Shown here piece by piece: positions 8,023-17,492 of a stretch of 64,000 nucleotides of DNA (its first letter is position 1; each line of letters starts with the position of its first letter). The notes under the pieces were generated by a model, which searched no databases, was not told the DNA's origin, and was given only the letters and a program-made list of their open reading frames with translations. Position numbers and translations under genes: made by a program. Source of the DNA: Planctomycetota bacterium (GTDB taxonomy: Bacteria; Planctomycetota; Planctomycetia; Gemmatales; Gemmataceae); assembly GCA_021807595.1 (NCBI GenBank), contig JAKBCS010000004.1, forward strand, positions 17,041 to 81,040, in the 5' to 3' direction.

Positions 8023-10416
8023 ATGCGTTCCCGTCTTTTGCGCATTAGCCTGTCGTTTTTAGCGCTCATTGCTTTCCTGACGCAATCGCCCGCTCAGGAT
8101 AAAGGGAAACCCCAGGCTCCGGCCAAAAAAGCGGCGGCCAACGAAGACGACGATTATCGTCATTTCTTCAAGCGACCCACCAATACGGCGGAATACTGGG
8201 ACGCCATGCAATTCGAGATCGAAGTCGGCAAGTACGATCTTGCCGCCACTCATCTGCGCAACCTGCTCAACTTCAAGCCGCCCGACGCCGACCTCGTGAA
8301 ACTCGCCGACGAATTCGGCGTTGCCGCTTTCCTCAAATTGCGCAACATTCGCACGTGGTCCAGCGATGCCAAGACCGACAAAGAAGCCCTGGCCAATGTC
8401 GAGCAACTCATCAAGCGCGCGACCGAGGCCGTCAACAAGGTCCGCCGCGATCCCGAACGCATCCAAGGTTACATCAAAAACCTCAACGCCACGCCCGAAG
8501 AGTACGCCTATGCTCTGAAGGAGTTGGCCAAGTCCGGTGCCGTCGTCGTTCCCTATCTGGTCGACGAGTTGAAGACCGCGCAGCCGGCGGAGCGCGTCCA
8601 CTATCTCGACGCGCTGGAACGCCTTGGCTCCGATGTCATCGAACCGATGGTCGCCGCCCTCGACAGCAATAACCCATCTTTGCAGATCGATTTTATCCGC
8701 ATATTGATGAAGCGCTACTCGCGCCGCACAGTCGAGCTGACCGTGCCGAACCTGTGGTATCTGTCCGCCTCGCCGTCTCAGCCCGAAGAGGTGCGCTCCC
8801 AGGCGACGGCGGCGCTGGCGTATTTCCTGGAGACGAAGCCCGGCAAACTTCCCCCCGCTCGATCGGAATTGACTCGCCTTGCCGAGCGGTATTACCTGCA
8901 TCGCGTCAAATTTCCCGATGCAAAGGCGGTGGCGGTCTGGCGCTGGGACGGTCAGCGCGTCGTCGAGGGTTGGCCCAACGCGGCGACCATCGGTGCCGAC
9001 AAGGCCGAGGAGTATTATGGTCTCCGCTATGCCAGTCAAGCGCTGCGGCTCGATCCGGCTTATCAACCCGCGCAGGTTGTCTTGCTCAGTTTGATTCTCG
9101 ATAAAACCCAATCCCATGCCGGCTTGGATCAAGAATTGGAGCGCGTCGCGCCCAAGGTTCACGATCTGCTCGGATCGGTACAGGCGGATCTAGTGAACGC
9201 CGTCTTGGAGCGCGCCTTGGAGGAACGGCGGGTATCGGTAATTCTGGGTGCGGTGCGCGACGTGGGCGAACGCAAGGAACACCGGGCGCTGCGGCCGTTG
9301 GGACGCCGTCAGTCGCCGTTGGCGCGCGCGCTGTACTACCCGGATCGACGGGTTCAGATGGCGGCGGCGGAGGCGTTGTTGCAGATACCCGACTCGGCCG
9401 GCGTTCAAGCGACCACGCGCGTCGTCGAAGTGTTGCGCCGAGCTTTGGCCGCCGAGCCGGAGTTGCGTCAACCGGCCAAGGTGGCGATCGGATACTTCGA
9501 TGAAGATGTACGCAACCAAGTCTCCGCAGCGGTCACTCAGGCGGGATTCGTGCCGGTGGCCGTCGGCAGCGGACGCGAGATGATGCAACGACTCGGGCAA
9601 GCCTCCGATATCGCTCTGTTGCTGTTCGAGGAACGACTGCCCAATCCCGGACTCGCCGAGTTATTGGGGCAGTTGCGCGCCGATCGCTTCGCAGGCTCCT
9701 TGCCGATCCTGATCGCGGCCACTCCTCCACCGACCGATGAAAGCGGGAAGCTGCCCGCCGATCCCGTCCACCGTCAAGCCTTGCTCGCTCAAGCCGCTCG
9801 CCGCGAAGACGCGCTGCGCCGCTACACCGCGCAATGGCCGAATATCACCGTCTTGTCCGCGTCGGCGGTTTTCGATGCCCGCGCTCTCAAACCGATGATT
9901 CAATCGCTTTTGGGCGATCCCGCAAATCCCACATTGTCCACAAAAGAGATGAAAGATTACTCCGAGCGCTCCATCGAGAATCTCGCGCGGATGGCGCGCG
10001 GGGAGATCGCCGGCTACGACGTGACCCCTGCGGGAGCCACAGTCCTCGAAGCGCTGCGCGCGCCGAGCAAATTGACGCCTAAGGGCCAAGGGTTCGCCGT
10101 GGACATTGCTTCCCGTCTCAAGGGGGAAGCAGCGCAGACGGTGTTGGCCAACGTCTTGGCCGACGCGAAGCGTTCCAACGCAGTGCGCATCGCGGCGGCC
10201 AGTGGGCTCGTTCGCTCCATCCAACAGTTTGGCCCCCTCGTCTCTCGCGCACAGGCAAGCGCGCTAGGCGATTTGTATCGACAGGAAAAACTAGACGAAA
10301 CTTTGAAAAACAACGTCGCGCTCGTTCTCGGCAGTCTGCGTCCCAGTGCAAGGCAAAGCGGCGATTTGCTGTTGCAATATCAACCGCCAACTCCTGGAGC
10401 CGCGCCGAAAAAGTGA
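8023..10416 (+). CDS. Exported HEAT-like repeat protein with pseudo-receiver domain
   Basis: The 797-aa protein starts with a signal peptide (LLRISLSFLALIAFLTQSPAQ). It continues as alpha-helical repeat material (for instance DLAATHLRNLLNFKPPDADLVKLADEFG, and HEAT-like VPYLVDELKTAQPAERVHYLDALERLG). About residues 485-590 read like a response-regulator receiver (acidic start YFDEDVRNQV, then DIALLLFEERLPNPG), but the phospho-acceptor aspartate position is Glu. More helical repeats follow to the end. A receiver-like fold in an exported protein cannot act in normal two-component signalling, so a binding or scaffold role is more likely. It seems a planctomycete-type protein of unknown role; the gene stands alone. 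Confidence 0.65.
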   Translation: MRSRLLRISLSFLALIAFLTQSPAQDKGKPQAPAKKAAANEDDDYRHFFKRPTNTAEYWDAMQFEIEVGKYDLAATHLRNLLNFKPPDADLVKLADEFGVAAFLKLRNIRTWSSDAKTDKEALANVEQLIKRATEAVNKVRRDPERIQGYIKNLNATPEEYAYALKELAKSGAVVVPYLVDELKTAQPAERVHYLDALERLGSDVIEPMVAALDSNNPSLQIDFIRILMKRYSRRTVELTVPNLWYLSASPSQPEEVRSQATAALAYFLETKPGKLPPARSELTRLAERYYLHRVKFPDAKAVAVWRWDGQRVVEGWPNAATIGADKAEEYYGLRYASQALRLDPAYQPAQVVLLSLILDKTQSHAGLDQELERVAPKVHDLLGSVQADLVNAVLERALEERRVSVILGAVRDVGERKEHRALRPLGRRQSPLARALYYPDRRVQMAAAEALLQIPDSAGVQATTRVVEVLRRALAAEPELRQPAKVAIGYFDEDVRNQVSAAVTQAGFVPVAVGSGREMMQRLGQASDIALLLFEERLPNPGLAELLGQLRADRFAGSLPILIAATPPPTDESGKLPADPVHRQALLAQAARREDALRRYTAQWPNITVLSASAVFDARALKPMIQSLLGDPANPTLSTKEMKDYSERSIENLARMARGEIAGYDVTPAGATVLEALRAPSKLTPKGQGFAVDIASRLKGEAAQTVLANVLADAKRSNAVRIAAASGLVRSIQQFGPLVSRAQASALGDLYRQEKLDETLKNNVALVLGSLRPSARQSGDLLLQYQPPTPGAAPKK

Positions 10417-10476
10417 GCGGCACAGGTCCTTGTGGCTAATGCCGCCGGTTCGCCAGGTATCGGCGGATCGGCGGCA

Positions 10477-11127
10477 TTATTGTTCGTCCGCGTGCAGTAC
10501 AACCATGGCTGGCATGGGATTGCCTTTGGAGTCGGGCTGCCTCGCACAGAGATCGACTTGCACCGGGCTGCCGTCGAATACCTCTCTCGAAATGCCTATC
10601 CTCAGGGTGCGGAAATCCTCCAATACATCTTCCTTCTTCCAGCTGCCCCACAGCAGTGCGAAGCCAACTACATAAACTTCGCCTTTCTTCGAGAGACGAA
10701 CGCTCTTGGCGGAAAGCTCGTTGAAATACCCGGTACGCTGAAGATATGCGCCCAAACATCTGACTTGTTGCTCGGAGATTTCATCGGTGTAATAAATCTC
10801 TTCTTCATCCTGCGCACCAAAACCCATTCGCTCGCCAAGAGGATTGGATAGAAGGGGAAGATTGATGAGATGGATGAGGTAAATCACCAAGGCTGCAAAG
10901 ATCGGTCCCAGGATTAGTCCAAGTGAGCAGCTGATCAACAGACGCCGCCTGCCTCGCCGGCGCTCTTCGGCTGACGAGGAGAGGAGCCAAGTGGGAACAA
11001 TGTTCAACCGCGGTTCCTCCACGGGTGGCGGAGGATTGGGAGGCTGGCCTCGATTCCAATGGGAGGTTACATCGGGATCGAGATCGGGTAGTTTAGGTTT
11101 TGGGTCGCGGGAACGTCTTCCGAACAT
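10477..11127 (-). CDS. Single-pass membrane protein, function unknown
   Basis: The 216-aa product has a proline-rich cytoplasmic N-terminus (MFGRRSRDPKPKLPDLDPD...PPNPPPPVEEP), a basic stretch EERRRGRRR, one membrane segment (LLISCSLGLILGPIFAALVIYLIHLI) and a soluble C-terminal domain of about 110 residues. The start at 11127 is chosen because AAAGGAAAACC precedes it; the track start 19 codons earlier has no such site. It converges on the HEAT-like gene. No family is recognised. Confidence 0.6.
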   Translation of the reverse strand: MFGRRSRDPKPKLPDLDPDVTSHWNRGQPPNPPPPVEEPRLNIVPTWLLSSSAEERRRGRRRLLISCSLGLILGPIFAALVIYLIHLINLPLLSNPLGERMGFGAQDEEEIYYTDEISEQQVRCLGAYLQRTGYFNELSAKSVRLSKKGEVYVVGFALLWGSWKKEDVLEDFRTLRIGISREVFDGSPVQVDLCARQPDSKGNPMPAMVVLHADEQ

Positions 11128-11240
11128 GGGCGGTTTTCCTTTCTGGACGATACCTGAGGCTACGGAGCGGCGGGTCGATCGCAATCTCGTTGAGAAGCAT
11201 TCGAGTCCCTCACAAAGCGGATACGCTCCATAGCCGTTGG

Positions 11241-11246
11241 TATGAT
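11241..11246 (+). promoter_or_regulatory. Possible extended -10 promoter element
   Basis: The sequence TTGGTATGAT carries TATGAT with an upstream TG, the extended -10 pattern, 70 bases before the start of the large membrane protein gene. No good -35 is visible, so this is tentative. Confidence 0.3.
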
Positions 11247-11316
11247 ATTCTGAAAGAGGGTACCCGCGAAGAGGCGCGTTACCCCTTCACGACGAGGTGA
11301 TCCCAGGAGCGTGTCG

Positions 11317-14300
11317 ATGCGATTGGCGGAATTGCAACAAGCCTTGCGAGCGGCGGACGCGGCGGCAGTCCTCGTTTCGCCTCGAATTCTCGATCGTTTG
11401 ATTCAAGCGCAGAATCAATTGTCGAGTTTTTTCGGCGAAGTACCGCATCGCCAATGCTATGTCGTGGATCGGCCTACGCTCTATCGCTATGTCGAGCCGG
11501 ACGAATTGGACCTCGAACCGGATCGCCTTTTGCCGTCGCCGGTAATTCTACTGGCGCGGCCATCGCCCAACTCATTGAACCATTCCGACGATGAGACGCT
11601 GCTGACTTATTGGCGGCGTTTGTTCCACGGAGCGATCCACCGCGCCCTACGCCAACAGGTAAACGAAGGGTATCTCAACGCGGCGGCGATCCACGAGCGC
11701 GTCGAACGGATCGGCCGCAGCGCCTTTGCCGAGATACGCATGGTTCTGAGCCAAGAGAACTATCTGACTCCCAGCACCGCCGAATCGAGCGACGCCGACG
11801 TTTACATCGAGTTTGCCGCCGTCTATCTGGAGCTGCACTACTTTGCCGCCAACTTGTTGCCGATCTACTTTCCCGGATTGTCCGACTTCGCCTCGATCCA
11901 TGCGATACTTGTGGGCGACGTGAGTGCCGAGCAACTGTTTGCCGCGACGCGCCTCGCCGGTGCTCCGCAACCGATCTTTCGCACCGATACCAGTTCCGAC
12001 GAATCGCACGATTACTATCGGCGTCTCATGGACGGCGCGGACAAGGCGGATCGAGAAGGCAACACGGTGCGCGCGTCGATTCTGCGGACCAAGGCGGCGC
12101 GCGTCGCGCCGGCGTCGCTCGAAGAGCCGACGCGGACCAAGGCACTCGACGACCTACGGCGTCTGACCCAGCGTTTGCAAGCCGCGCTCGAACTGAGCGA
12201 CGGCGAGACCGAGGAATGGCTCAAGGATCTGCCCGCTCTGTTGGATAAGGCCGATCAGGGCAGCTGGCCGGTCGAGGCGGCGCTGCTGTACGATTTGCAA
12301 AAAGTGGGAGTGGATCACGAATGCGATATTTACGCGCTCGATGTGGTGACGTGGGCCGCTTCTGGAGGGAGACGCCCCATCAAGCGCGCGCTGCCGAGTC
12401 AACGGCTGGTGCGCATCACCCGCCATTTGCGGATCGCCGCCCAACGATTGACGGAAGCGCGGTTAGCCGACGACGAACGCCAGCACCTCGCCCACCTTTT
12501 GCAGGCGGCCCTCCACAACTGCGAAGAACGGCTGCGAGGCCGCTTTCGCCCCGTCCTTGCCGACGCCTTCCTCATGGTCGGCCTGCAATCGAGCAATGCG
12601 CCCGAACGCACCGCCTTCGCCCGCATGATCGAAGAGATGCTCGATCGCATCGTCGAAGTGGGCTTCTTGACATTCAGCGACTTACGCGATGCCATTTCTC
12701 GCAATCAACTCAAGATGCCGGACTTGCGCGATCCCTACGAGTTCGCGCGCGGCGATCCGTTGCTCCGTTTGGACCGTCACCTGGCGACAGCGCTGGACGG
12801 CGTCTATCGCCCCGGCGAGATCTATCTCCGCTGGTTGGAACGAATGACCGCGCCGGCGTTTGGGACAGCCGTGGGACGCTGGCTGGTATTGTTCGTCTTG
12901 CTGCCCTTCGGCGGAGCGGCGGTCCTGCTCCAAGGCGCGAAGTTGCTGCTGGAGTTTGAGTTCGTTCAAGATTTTCTCGCCGTCCGGCCCTATCTGGAAC
13001 CGTATTTCAACGGTGCTTTCGATCCGCGCAGCGCGATTGCCGCGCTGCGCGCACCCCAACCGTACTTTCCCTCGTTGGCAGTTTGTGCTTTCCTTCTGTT
13101 GGGTTCCTTCTTACTCTCGCTGTTGCACCTGGGGTGGTTCCGGCAGTTCTGCAAGCAAGCGCTCGTCCTGTTTTTCCGCGAGTTGCGCCGCGCGCTTCTC
13201 GATGCCCCGGCCTACCTCGTGCAGCTTCCGGTAGTACAGCGCGCCTTAAAGGGCTGGCCGTTCCAACTGTTTTGGTCGTATCTGTTCAAGCCGGCAGTGG
13301 CGTGCCTGCTGCTATCGCAACTCTTGCCGGGGGCTTTTGCCAATCGAGCCGCAGGCAGCATCACCTTCCTGCTCATCAGTTTCATCCTCAACACACGGCC
13401 AATTAAAGAGCTAGGCGATGGGATATTACAAGGACTGGCCAACGTCTACGAATCGCTGAGGGCGGGACTCTTGCCGGGGCTGCTGCGCTGGATCATGTGG
13501 GCGTTCAAACAAGTGACGGATGGCTTGGAGTATCTCCTCCATGCGGTGGACGAGTGGCTGCGCTATCGGGAGGGAGACAGTCAGCTCTCCCTCGTGATCC
13601 GCACCGCGGTCGGCTTGCTGTGGTATCCCATCGCTTGGTTGATGCGCTTTTATCTGGTGGTATTGATCGAGCCGTGGTTCAACCCCCTTAAAGCGCCGAT
13701 CTCCTTGCTGGCGGCGAAATTCATGGTACCGATTTATGCCATTTACCTCAACGAACTGCGCGAATCGCTCAAAGACGAAACGATGCCAATCCTCTTCAAG
13801 GTGGGTTGGTTGATTCTCTTTTTGACGATCTGGCTTTTGCCCGACGCTTTCGGCTTCTTGTTCTGGGAGATGAAAGAAAACTGGCGCATGTATCGCGCCA
13901 ATCGACAGCTCCAATTGCGTTCCATCGGCATTGGACCGCACGGCGAAACGGTGCGTCAATTACTCCATCCAGGCTTTCATTCGGGGACGATTCCCAAGCT
14001 CTACACTCGACTGCGCGAAGCGGAGCGCGAAGCGATTCGCACCGGCAGTTGGCGAACGGCGCGGACCCTGCGCCGTTCGTTGGACGAAGTGGAACGAACC
14101 ATCCGCCGGCTCGTCGAACGCGAATTGATCAAAATCCTTCAGGAGAGCAACCGATGGAGCGGCGATCCGGTGCGTGTGGACAAGGTAATTCTCACACCGT
14201 CTCGCATTGGTATCGAGTTGGGACAGACCGTTGCCATTCGTCCGGTTCGCCTGGAATGGGAAGATCAATCCGGTTGGTTGGTGGCGAGTATTCGCGATCC

Positions 14301-14709
14301 CGGCTGGTTGGAGGCGCTCGGAGATGAGCCTCGGCAGGCCGTCACGACTGCGTTGGCCGGATTGTACAAACTGGCCGGCATCGACTTGGTGTCCGAACAT
14401 CTGCGCGAGTACCTGCCCGACGGAACGAACTTCGTTTTGACCGAGCGCGAACTTCTCGTTCGTTCGGGGCCGTTGCACGAAATGGCCGCGCGCTACGATT
14501 TAGAGCGCCTTCGAGGACCGCTGCGTCCGCGCTACCTGGATAGCGAATCGGCGGACGCTTGGCCGACGCTCGATCCCAATCGCGCTTTCTTTGCGCGCGT
14601 GCCGTTGACGTGGCGGCAATGGGTCGAAAGTTGGCAAGACGGTCCCGACGGCAAACCTTCGCCGCCTCCCCTCAGTTCCAGCGTCCGTCTTCTGCCCGTC
14701 CGATTATAG
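11317..14709 (+). CDS. Large polytopic membrane protein, family not recognised
   Basis: The 1130-aa protein has a soluble N-terminal half of about 510 residues rich in Arg and Glu. Several hydrophobic segments follow between about residues 515 and 860 (for example WLVLFVLLPFGGAAVLL, LAVCAFLLLGSFLLSLLHL, VGWLILFLTIWLLPDAFGF). A charged C-terminal domain of roughly 270 residues comes last (YTRLREAEREAIRTGSWRTARTLRR, then a beta-rich region IGIELGQTVAIRPVRLEW). The ATG at 11317 sits seven bases after AGGAG, so it is preferred over the GTG at 11311. The stop overlaps the stop region of the opposite ubiD-like gene by 6 bases. No catalytic motif was recognised; it may be lineage specific. Confidence 0.65.
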   Translation: MRLAELQQALRAADAAAVLVSPRILDRLIQAQNQLSSFFGEVPHRQCYVVDRPTLYRYVEPDELDLEPDRLLPSPVILLARPSPNSLNHSDDETLLTYWRRLFHGAIHRALRQQVNEGYLNAAAIHERVERIGRSAFAEIRMVLSQENYLTPSTAESSDADVYIEFAAVYLELHYFAANLLPIYFPGLSDFASIHAILVGDVSAEQLFAATRLAGAPQPIFRTDTSSDESHDYYRRLMDGADKADREGNTVRASILRTKAARVAPASLEEPTRTKALDDLRRLTQRLQAALELSDGETEEWLKDLPALLDKADQGSWPVEAALLYDLQKVGVDHECDIYALDVVTWAASGGRRPIKRALPSQRLVRITRHLRIAAQRLTEARLADDERQHLAHLLQAALHNCEERLRGRFRPVLADAFLMVGLQSSNAPERTAFARMIEEMLDRIVEVGFLTFSDLRDAISRNQLKMPDLRDPYEFARGDPLLRLDRHLATALDGVYRPGEIYLRWLERMTAPAFGTAVGRWLVLFVLLPFGGAAVLLQGAKLLLEFEFVQDFLAVRPYLEPYFNGAFDPRSAIAALRAPQPYFPSLAVCAFLLLGSFLLSLLHLGWFRQFCKQALVLFFRELRRALLDAPAYLVQLPVVQRALKGWPFQLFWSYLFKPAVACLLLSQLLPGAFANRAAGSITFLLISFILNTRPIKELGDGILQGLANVYESLRAGLLPGLLRWIMWAFKQVTDGLEYLLHAVDEWLRYREGDSQLSLVIRTAVGLLWYPIAWLMRFYLVVLIEPWFNPLKAPISLLAAKFMVPIYAIYLNELRESLKDETMPILFKVGWLILFLTIWLLPDAFGFLFWEMKENWRMYRANRQLQLRSIGIGPHGETVRQLLHPGFHSGTIPKLYTRLREAEREAIRTGSWRTARTLRRSLDEVERTIRRLVERELIKILQESNRWSGDPVRVDKVILTPSRIGIELGQTVAIRPVRLEWEDQSGWLVASIRDPGWLEALGDEPRQAVTTALAGLYKLAGIDLVSEHLREYLPDGTNFVLTERELLVRSGPLHEMAARYDLERLRGPLRPRYLDSESADAWPTLDPNRAFFARVPLTWRQWVESWQDGPDGKPSPPPLSSSVRLLPVRL

Positions 14710-16569
14710 GATGCGATACAACGGCCCGCCCGGCGCGCCCAACTCCTCGACGCGGCGAGCGATTGCCGGATCTTCTTCCAAGGGCGGCGCGTGGTGGGGT
14801 TTGATGCGCGCGTCGATTACCAAGGGACCACGACAGCCCCAATGTTTCTGGTGGGCGAACGCGCCGACGCCGTGGATGTCCGCCGCTGGATTCGAGCGCG
14901 TGAACGTGACCCACAACCAATTCTTCAACGAATGGGCCGTAAACTCGCTGTCGTCCACTAACACCACGAGCGGGAAATGGGCCAACGCCTCGAAGTCGGC
15001 CAACGCTTCGCACAACTCCTCCACCTCCGGCGGCACCTCGACATCGTGCCTTAAGACATAATTCGGAGCCTCAATGGCCATAATGCCGGGCAAACACAGG
15101 CGCGGTTCGCGGAAATCGTTCGGCAGAGGGATATGCGCAGGGATCTCAACGCCCAAAGCACGCCGTTTGCGACCCGCCGCCGCGATCGCCACTTTCGATC
15201 CCTCGTTCAAGCCGCTGCCCGAATAATCGAGTGTGTCGATGGTCGTCCGCGTTTGAAAGTGCAAGTCGTTCCGCCAATCGACGCGCTCCAGGATGTGCCG
15301 GAAAAACCCAGCGATGTCGTGAACTTCCAACTCGGGATCGTCCTCCTTGGCGGCGATGAAGAGATACTTGGCCAACGACAGCTGCCCTTGTCCGAGCAGA
15401 GCGTTGGCGCAGGTGAGCAACTCTTGCGGTCGTCGTTCGCCGGCATAGGGCACATAGCGCTCGCTGCCGACCGCCAACAGCAGCGGATGCACCCCCGCCG
15501 CATCGACGGCATGGACGGCGTGAATGCCGGGTACAACCGTGGGAACGATCGGTCCCGTTAACTCGTGAATGAGATCGCCGAAAGAGGTATCTTCTTGGGG
15601 GGGGCGGCCGACGACCGTGAACGGCCAAATCGCTCCCGGTCGATGATAGACGCGCTCCACGCGCAAGACGGGGAACTCGTGCGTCAAACTGTAATACCCG
15701 AGATGATCGCCGAACGGCCCTTCGGGCAAAAGCCGCCCTGGATCGACGGTGCCGACGATGCAGAAGTCCGCCTCGGCGGGGATCGGCAACCCAGCGGCGA
15801 ACGCGGAAGGCTCGCCGGGAGGAACCACTAAGTCGATGCGCCGACCGCCGAGCGCGCCGGCGAACGCCAACTCCGGCATCCCCTCCGGCAGAGGCATGAC
15901 GGCCGCCAACGCCATCGACGGAGGGCCGCCGACAATGACGTTGACGCGAAACGGCACGCCGCGACGGAGAGCCGCCGCATGATGCGCGCCGATGCCCCGA
16001 TGAATCTGATAGTGCAACCCCACTTCTCGATCCGGTTCGTATCGATTGCCGGACAGTTGGACGCGATACATGCCGAGATTGGAATGCCGCCATCCGGGAC
16101 GATCGGCGTCTTCGGTATAAACTTGGGGCAAGGTGATGAACGCGCCACCGTCGCGCGGCCAGCTGCGCAACTGAGGCAACTGGCTTATCGTTGTTTGATG
16201 GGCGAGAATCGGTCCCGATTGGACGAACCTCGGCAGGGCGTGCAACAGTGTGCCCGGCACGTCGCGGTAGCGCCAGGGTTTCTTCCAAAAGGAACCGGCA
16301 TCGAGTTTCAGTTCGACGAGGTGCCGCACGGCGCGGAGCGCGTCGCGGAACAGATAGCGGATGCGCTGAGGCGTGCCAAACAAGTTCGAGGCCATCGGAA
16401 AGGCACAGCCCTTGACGCGCGCGTAGAGAAGCGCCGGCCCGCCCACTTCATAGACGCGCCGCTGAATGGCGGCCATCTCAAGATTGGGATCGATCTCTTC
16501 CTCAATGCGAACGAGTTGTCCAGTGCGCTCCAAATCGAGGACACAATCGCGGAGATGGCGATAGCCCAT
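14704..16569 (-). CDS. UbiD-family decarboxylase
   Basis: UbiD enzymes decarboxylate aromatic or unsaturated acids with prenylated FMN made by UbiX. The 621-aa length and the blocks GGPALLYARVKG, PMASNLFGTPQR, GWRHSNLGMYRVQLSG, NRYEPDREVGLHYQIHRG, EGPFGDHLGYYSLTHEFPVL and NDLHFQTRTTIDTLDYSGSG fit the family. In planctomycetes a member may serve menaquinone synthesis, but no mqn, men or ubiX gene is nearby, so the substrate is not assigned. The start follows GAGGCAATGAAGC. The gene converges with the large membrane protein gene. Confidence 0.88.
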   Translation of the reverse strand: MGYRHLRDCVLDLERTGQLVRIEEEIDPNLEMAAIQRRVYEVGGPALLYARVKGCAFPMASNLFGTPQRIRYLFRDALRAVRHLVELKLDAGSFWKKPWRYRDVPGTLLHALPRFVQSGPILAHQTTISQLPQLRSWPRDGGAFITLPQVYTEDADRPGWRHSNLGMYRVQLSGNRYEPDREVGLHYQIHRGIGAHHAAALRRGVPFRVNVIVGGPPSMALAAVMPLPEGMPELAFAGALGGRRIDLVVPPGEPSAFAAGLPIPAEADFCIVGTVDPGRLLPEGPFGDHLGYYSLTHEFPVLRVERVYHRPGAIWPFTVVGRPPQEDTSFGDLIHELTGPIVPTVVPGIHAVHAVDAAGVHPLLLAVGSERYVPYAGERRPQELLTCANALLGQGQLSLAKYLFIAAKEDDPELEVHDIAGFFRHILERVDWRNDLHFQTRTTIDTLDYSGSGLNEGSKVAIAAAGRKRRALGVEIPAHIPLPNDFREPRLCLPGIMAIEAPNYVLRHDVEVPPEVEELCEALADFEALAHFPLVVLVDDSEFTAHSLKNWLWVTFTRSNPAADIHGVGAFAHQKHWGCRGPLVIDARIKPHHAPPLEEDPAIARRVEELGAPGGPLYRIL

Positions 16570-16649
16570 GCTTCATTGCCTCTTCTTGCCGCCTGCGATG
16601 GGGCGAAACGTCTTCGCTCTCATTGTAGGCGCGCAAGGGAAGCTCCGAG

Positions 16650-16670
16650 GTTAGCCGCGACGCGGAGCGA
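16650..16670. repeat. Half copy of the AGCCGCGACGCG repeat
   Basis: GTTAGCCGCGACGCGGAGCGA matches one arm of the REP-like family, with no complementary arm next to it. It lies between the DUF1559 and UbiD genes. Confidence 0.6.
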
Positions 16671-16697
16671 GGGACCGAGTTCTTTTTGGACGCGAAC

Positions 16698-17441
16698 TCA
16701 GTTATCGTAGAACAACGGCAGGTTCAGATCGCTCTGCGTGATGGCGGCAGAGTGGCCGTCGCAATAGAGGACGTTGAACACGTTGATGTGGCGTCGCTGC
16801 GGATAGTGGATGGCATCGGTGGGATCGTTGAAGGGGAGCCAGGGACCGCGTGGGGCGGCGATAACGGAATTGGCGCAGCCGGGTGTCTTGCCGTGATCCC
16901 AGACGATCAGGATGTTCGAGCTGCCGTTGCCCTGGACGAGATGGATGAGCGGCTGACCGTTGGGACCGCCGGTGACGTAGTTCATGCCATAACTGATTTG
17001 ATAGAGCTTGCCGGTCGCCGGATCGAAACCGTTGGGACACTGAAAGACTTTTTTGTTTCCTTCGACGAACGGCCACAACAAAGCGCGCGTGGGGTTGAAG
17101 TCGGGGAGGGGAGTATCTTCCGGGGACACGCGGTTGTCGTAGGGTGCCCACCAGACTTCGTTCGGTCCCGTGAAATGGATCGGCGAAGTGAGTTGGTCGC
17201 AGTATATGTCGTTACCCCCCTGCCACGGCGCGGGACAGAGGCGATAGCGCGGCAGGACGCCGAGCGTATCATTGTACATATGCGTGGCAATGCCGATCTG
17301 ATGCAGATTGTTGGCACACTGGATACGATTGGCCGTCTCTCGAACGCGCTGCACGGCCGGCAACAGCAGTCCGATTAGCACGGCGATGATGGCAATGACG
17401 ACCAAGAGTTCGATGAGCGTGAAGGCGGATCGCCGTCGCAT
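16698..17441 (-). CDS. DUF1559 pseudopilin-like protein
   Basis: The 247-aa product begins [31 protein letters not shown], a type IV pilin/pseudopilin leader cut before Phe, with the +5 Glu. After the N-terminal helix comes [17 protein letters not shown], the hallmark of planctomycete DUF1559 proteins, and near the end [17 protein letters not shown], close to the usual NVLFxDGxV motif. The track ORF runs much further upstream, but that part overlaps the opposite gene and is not real; the start is placed at 17441. It is divergent from the ModE-ModA fusion gene with 51 bases between the starts. Three DUF1559 genes are present in this window. Confidence 0.88.
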   Translation of the reverse strand: MRRRSAFTLIELLVVIAIIAVLIGLLLPAVQRVRETANRIQCANNLHQIGIATHMYNDTLGVLPRYRLCPAPWQGGNDIYCDQLTSPIHFTGPNEVWWAPYDNRVSPEDTPLPDFNPTRALLWPFVEGNKKVFQCPNGFDPATGKLYQISYGMNYVTGGPNGQPLIHLVQGNGSSNILIVWDHGKTPGCANSVIAAPRGPWLPFNDPTDAIHYPQRRHINVFNVLYCDGHSAAITQSDLNLPLFYDN

Positions 17442-17492
17442 GGGTTGAATCCTTGCCGTGGGGAAGCGTTCTGGTGTGCGAGGAAGCGAACG

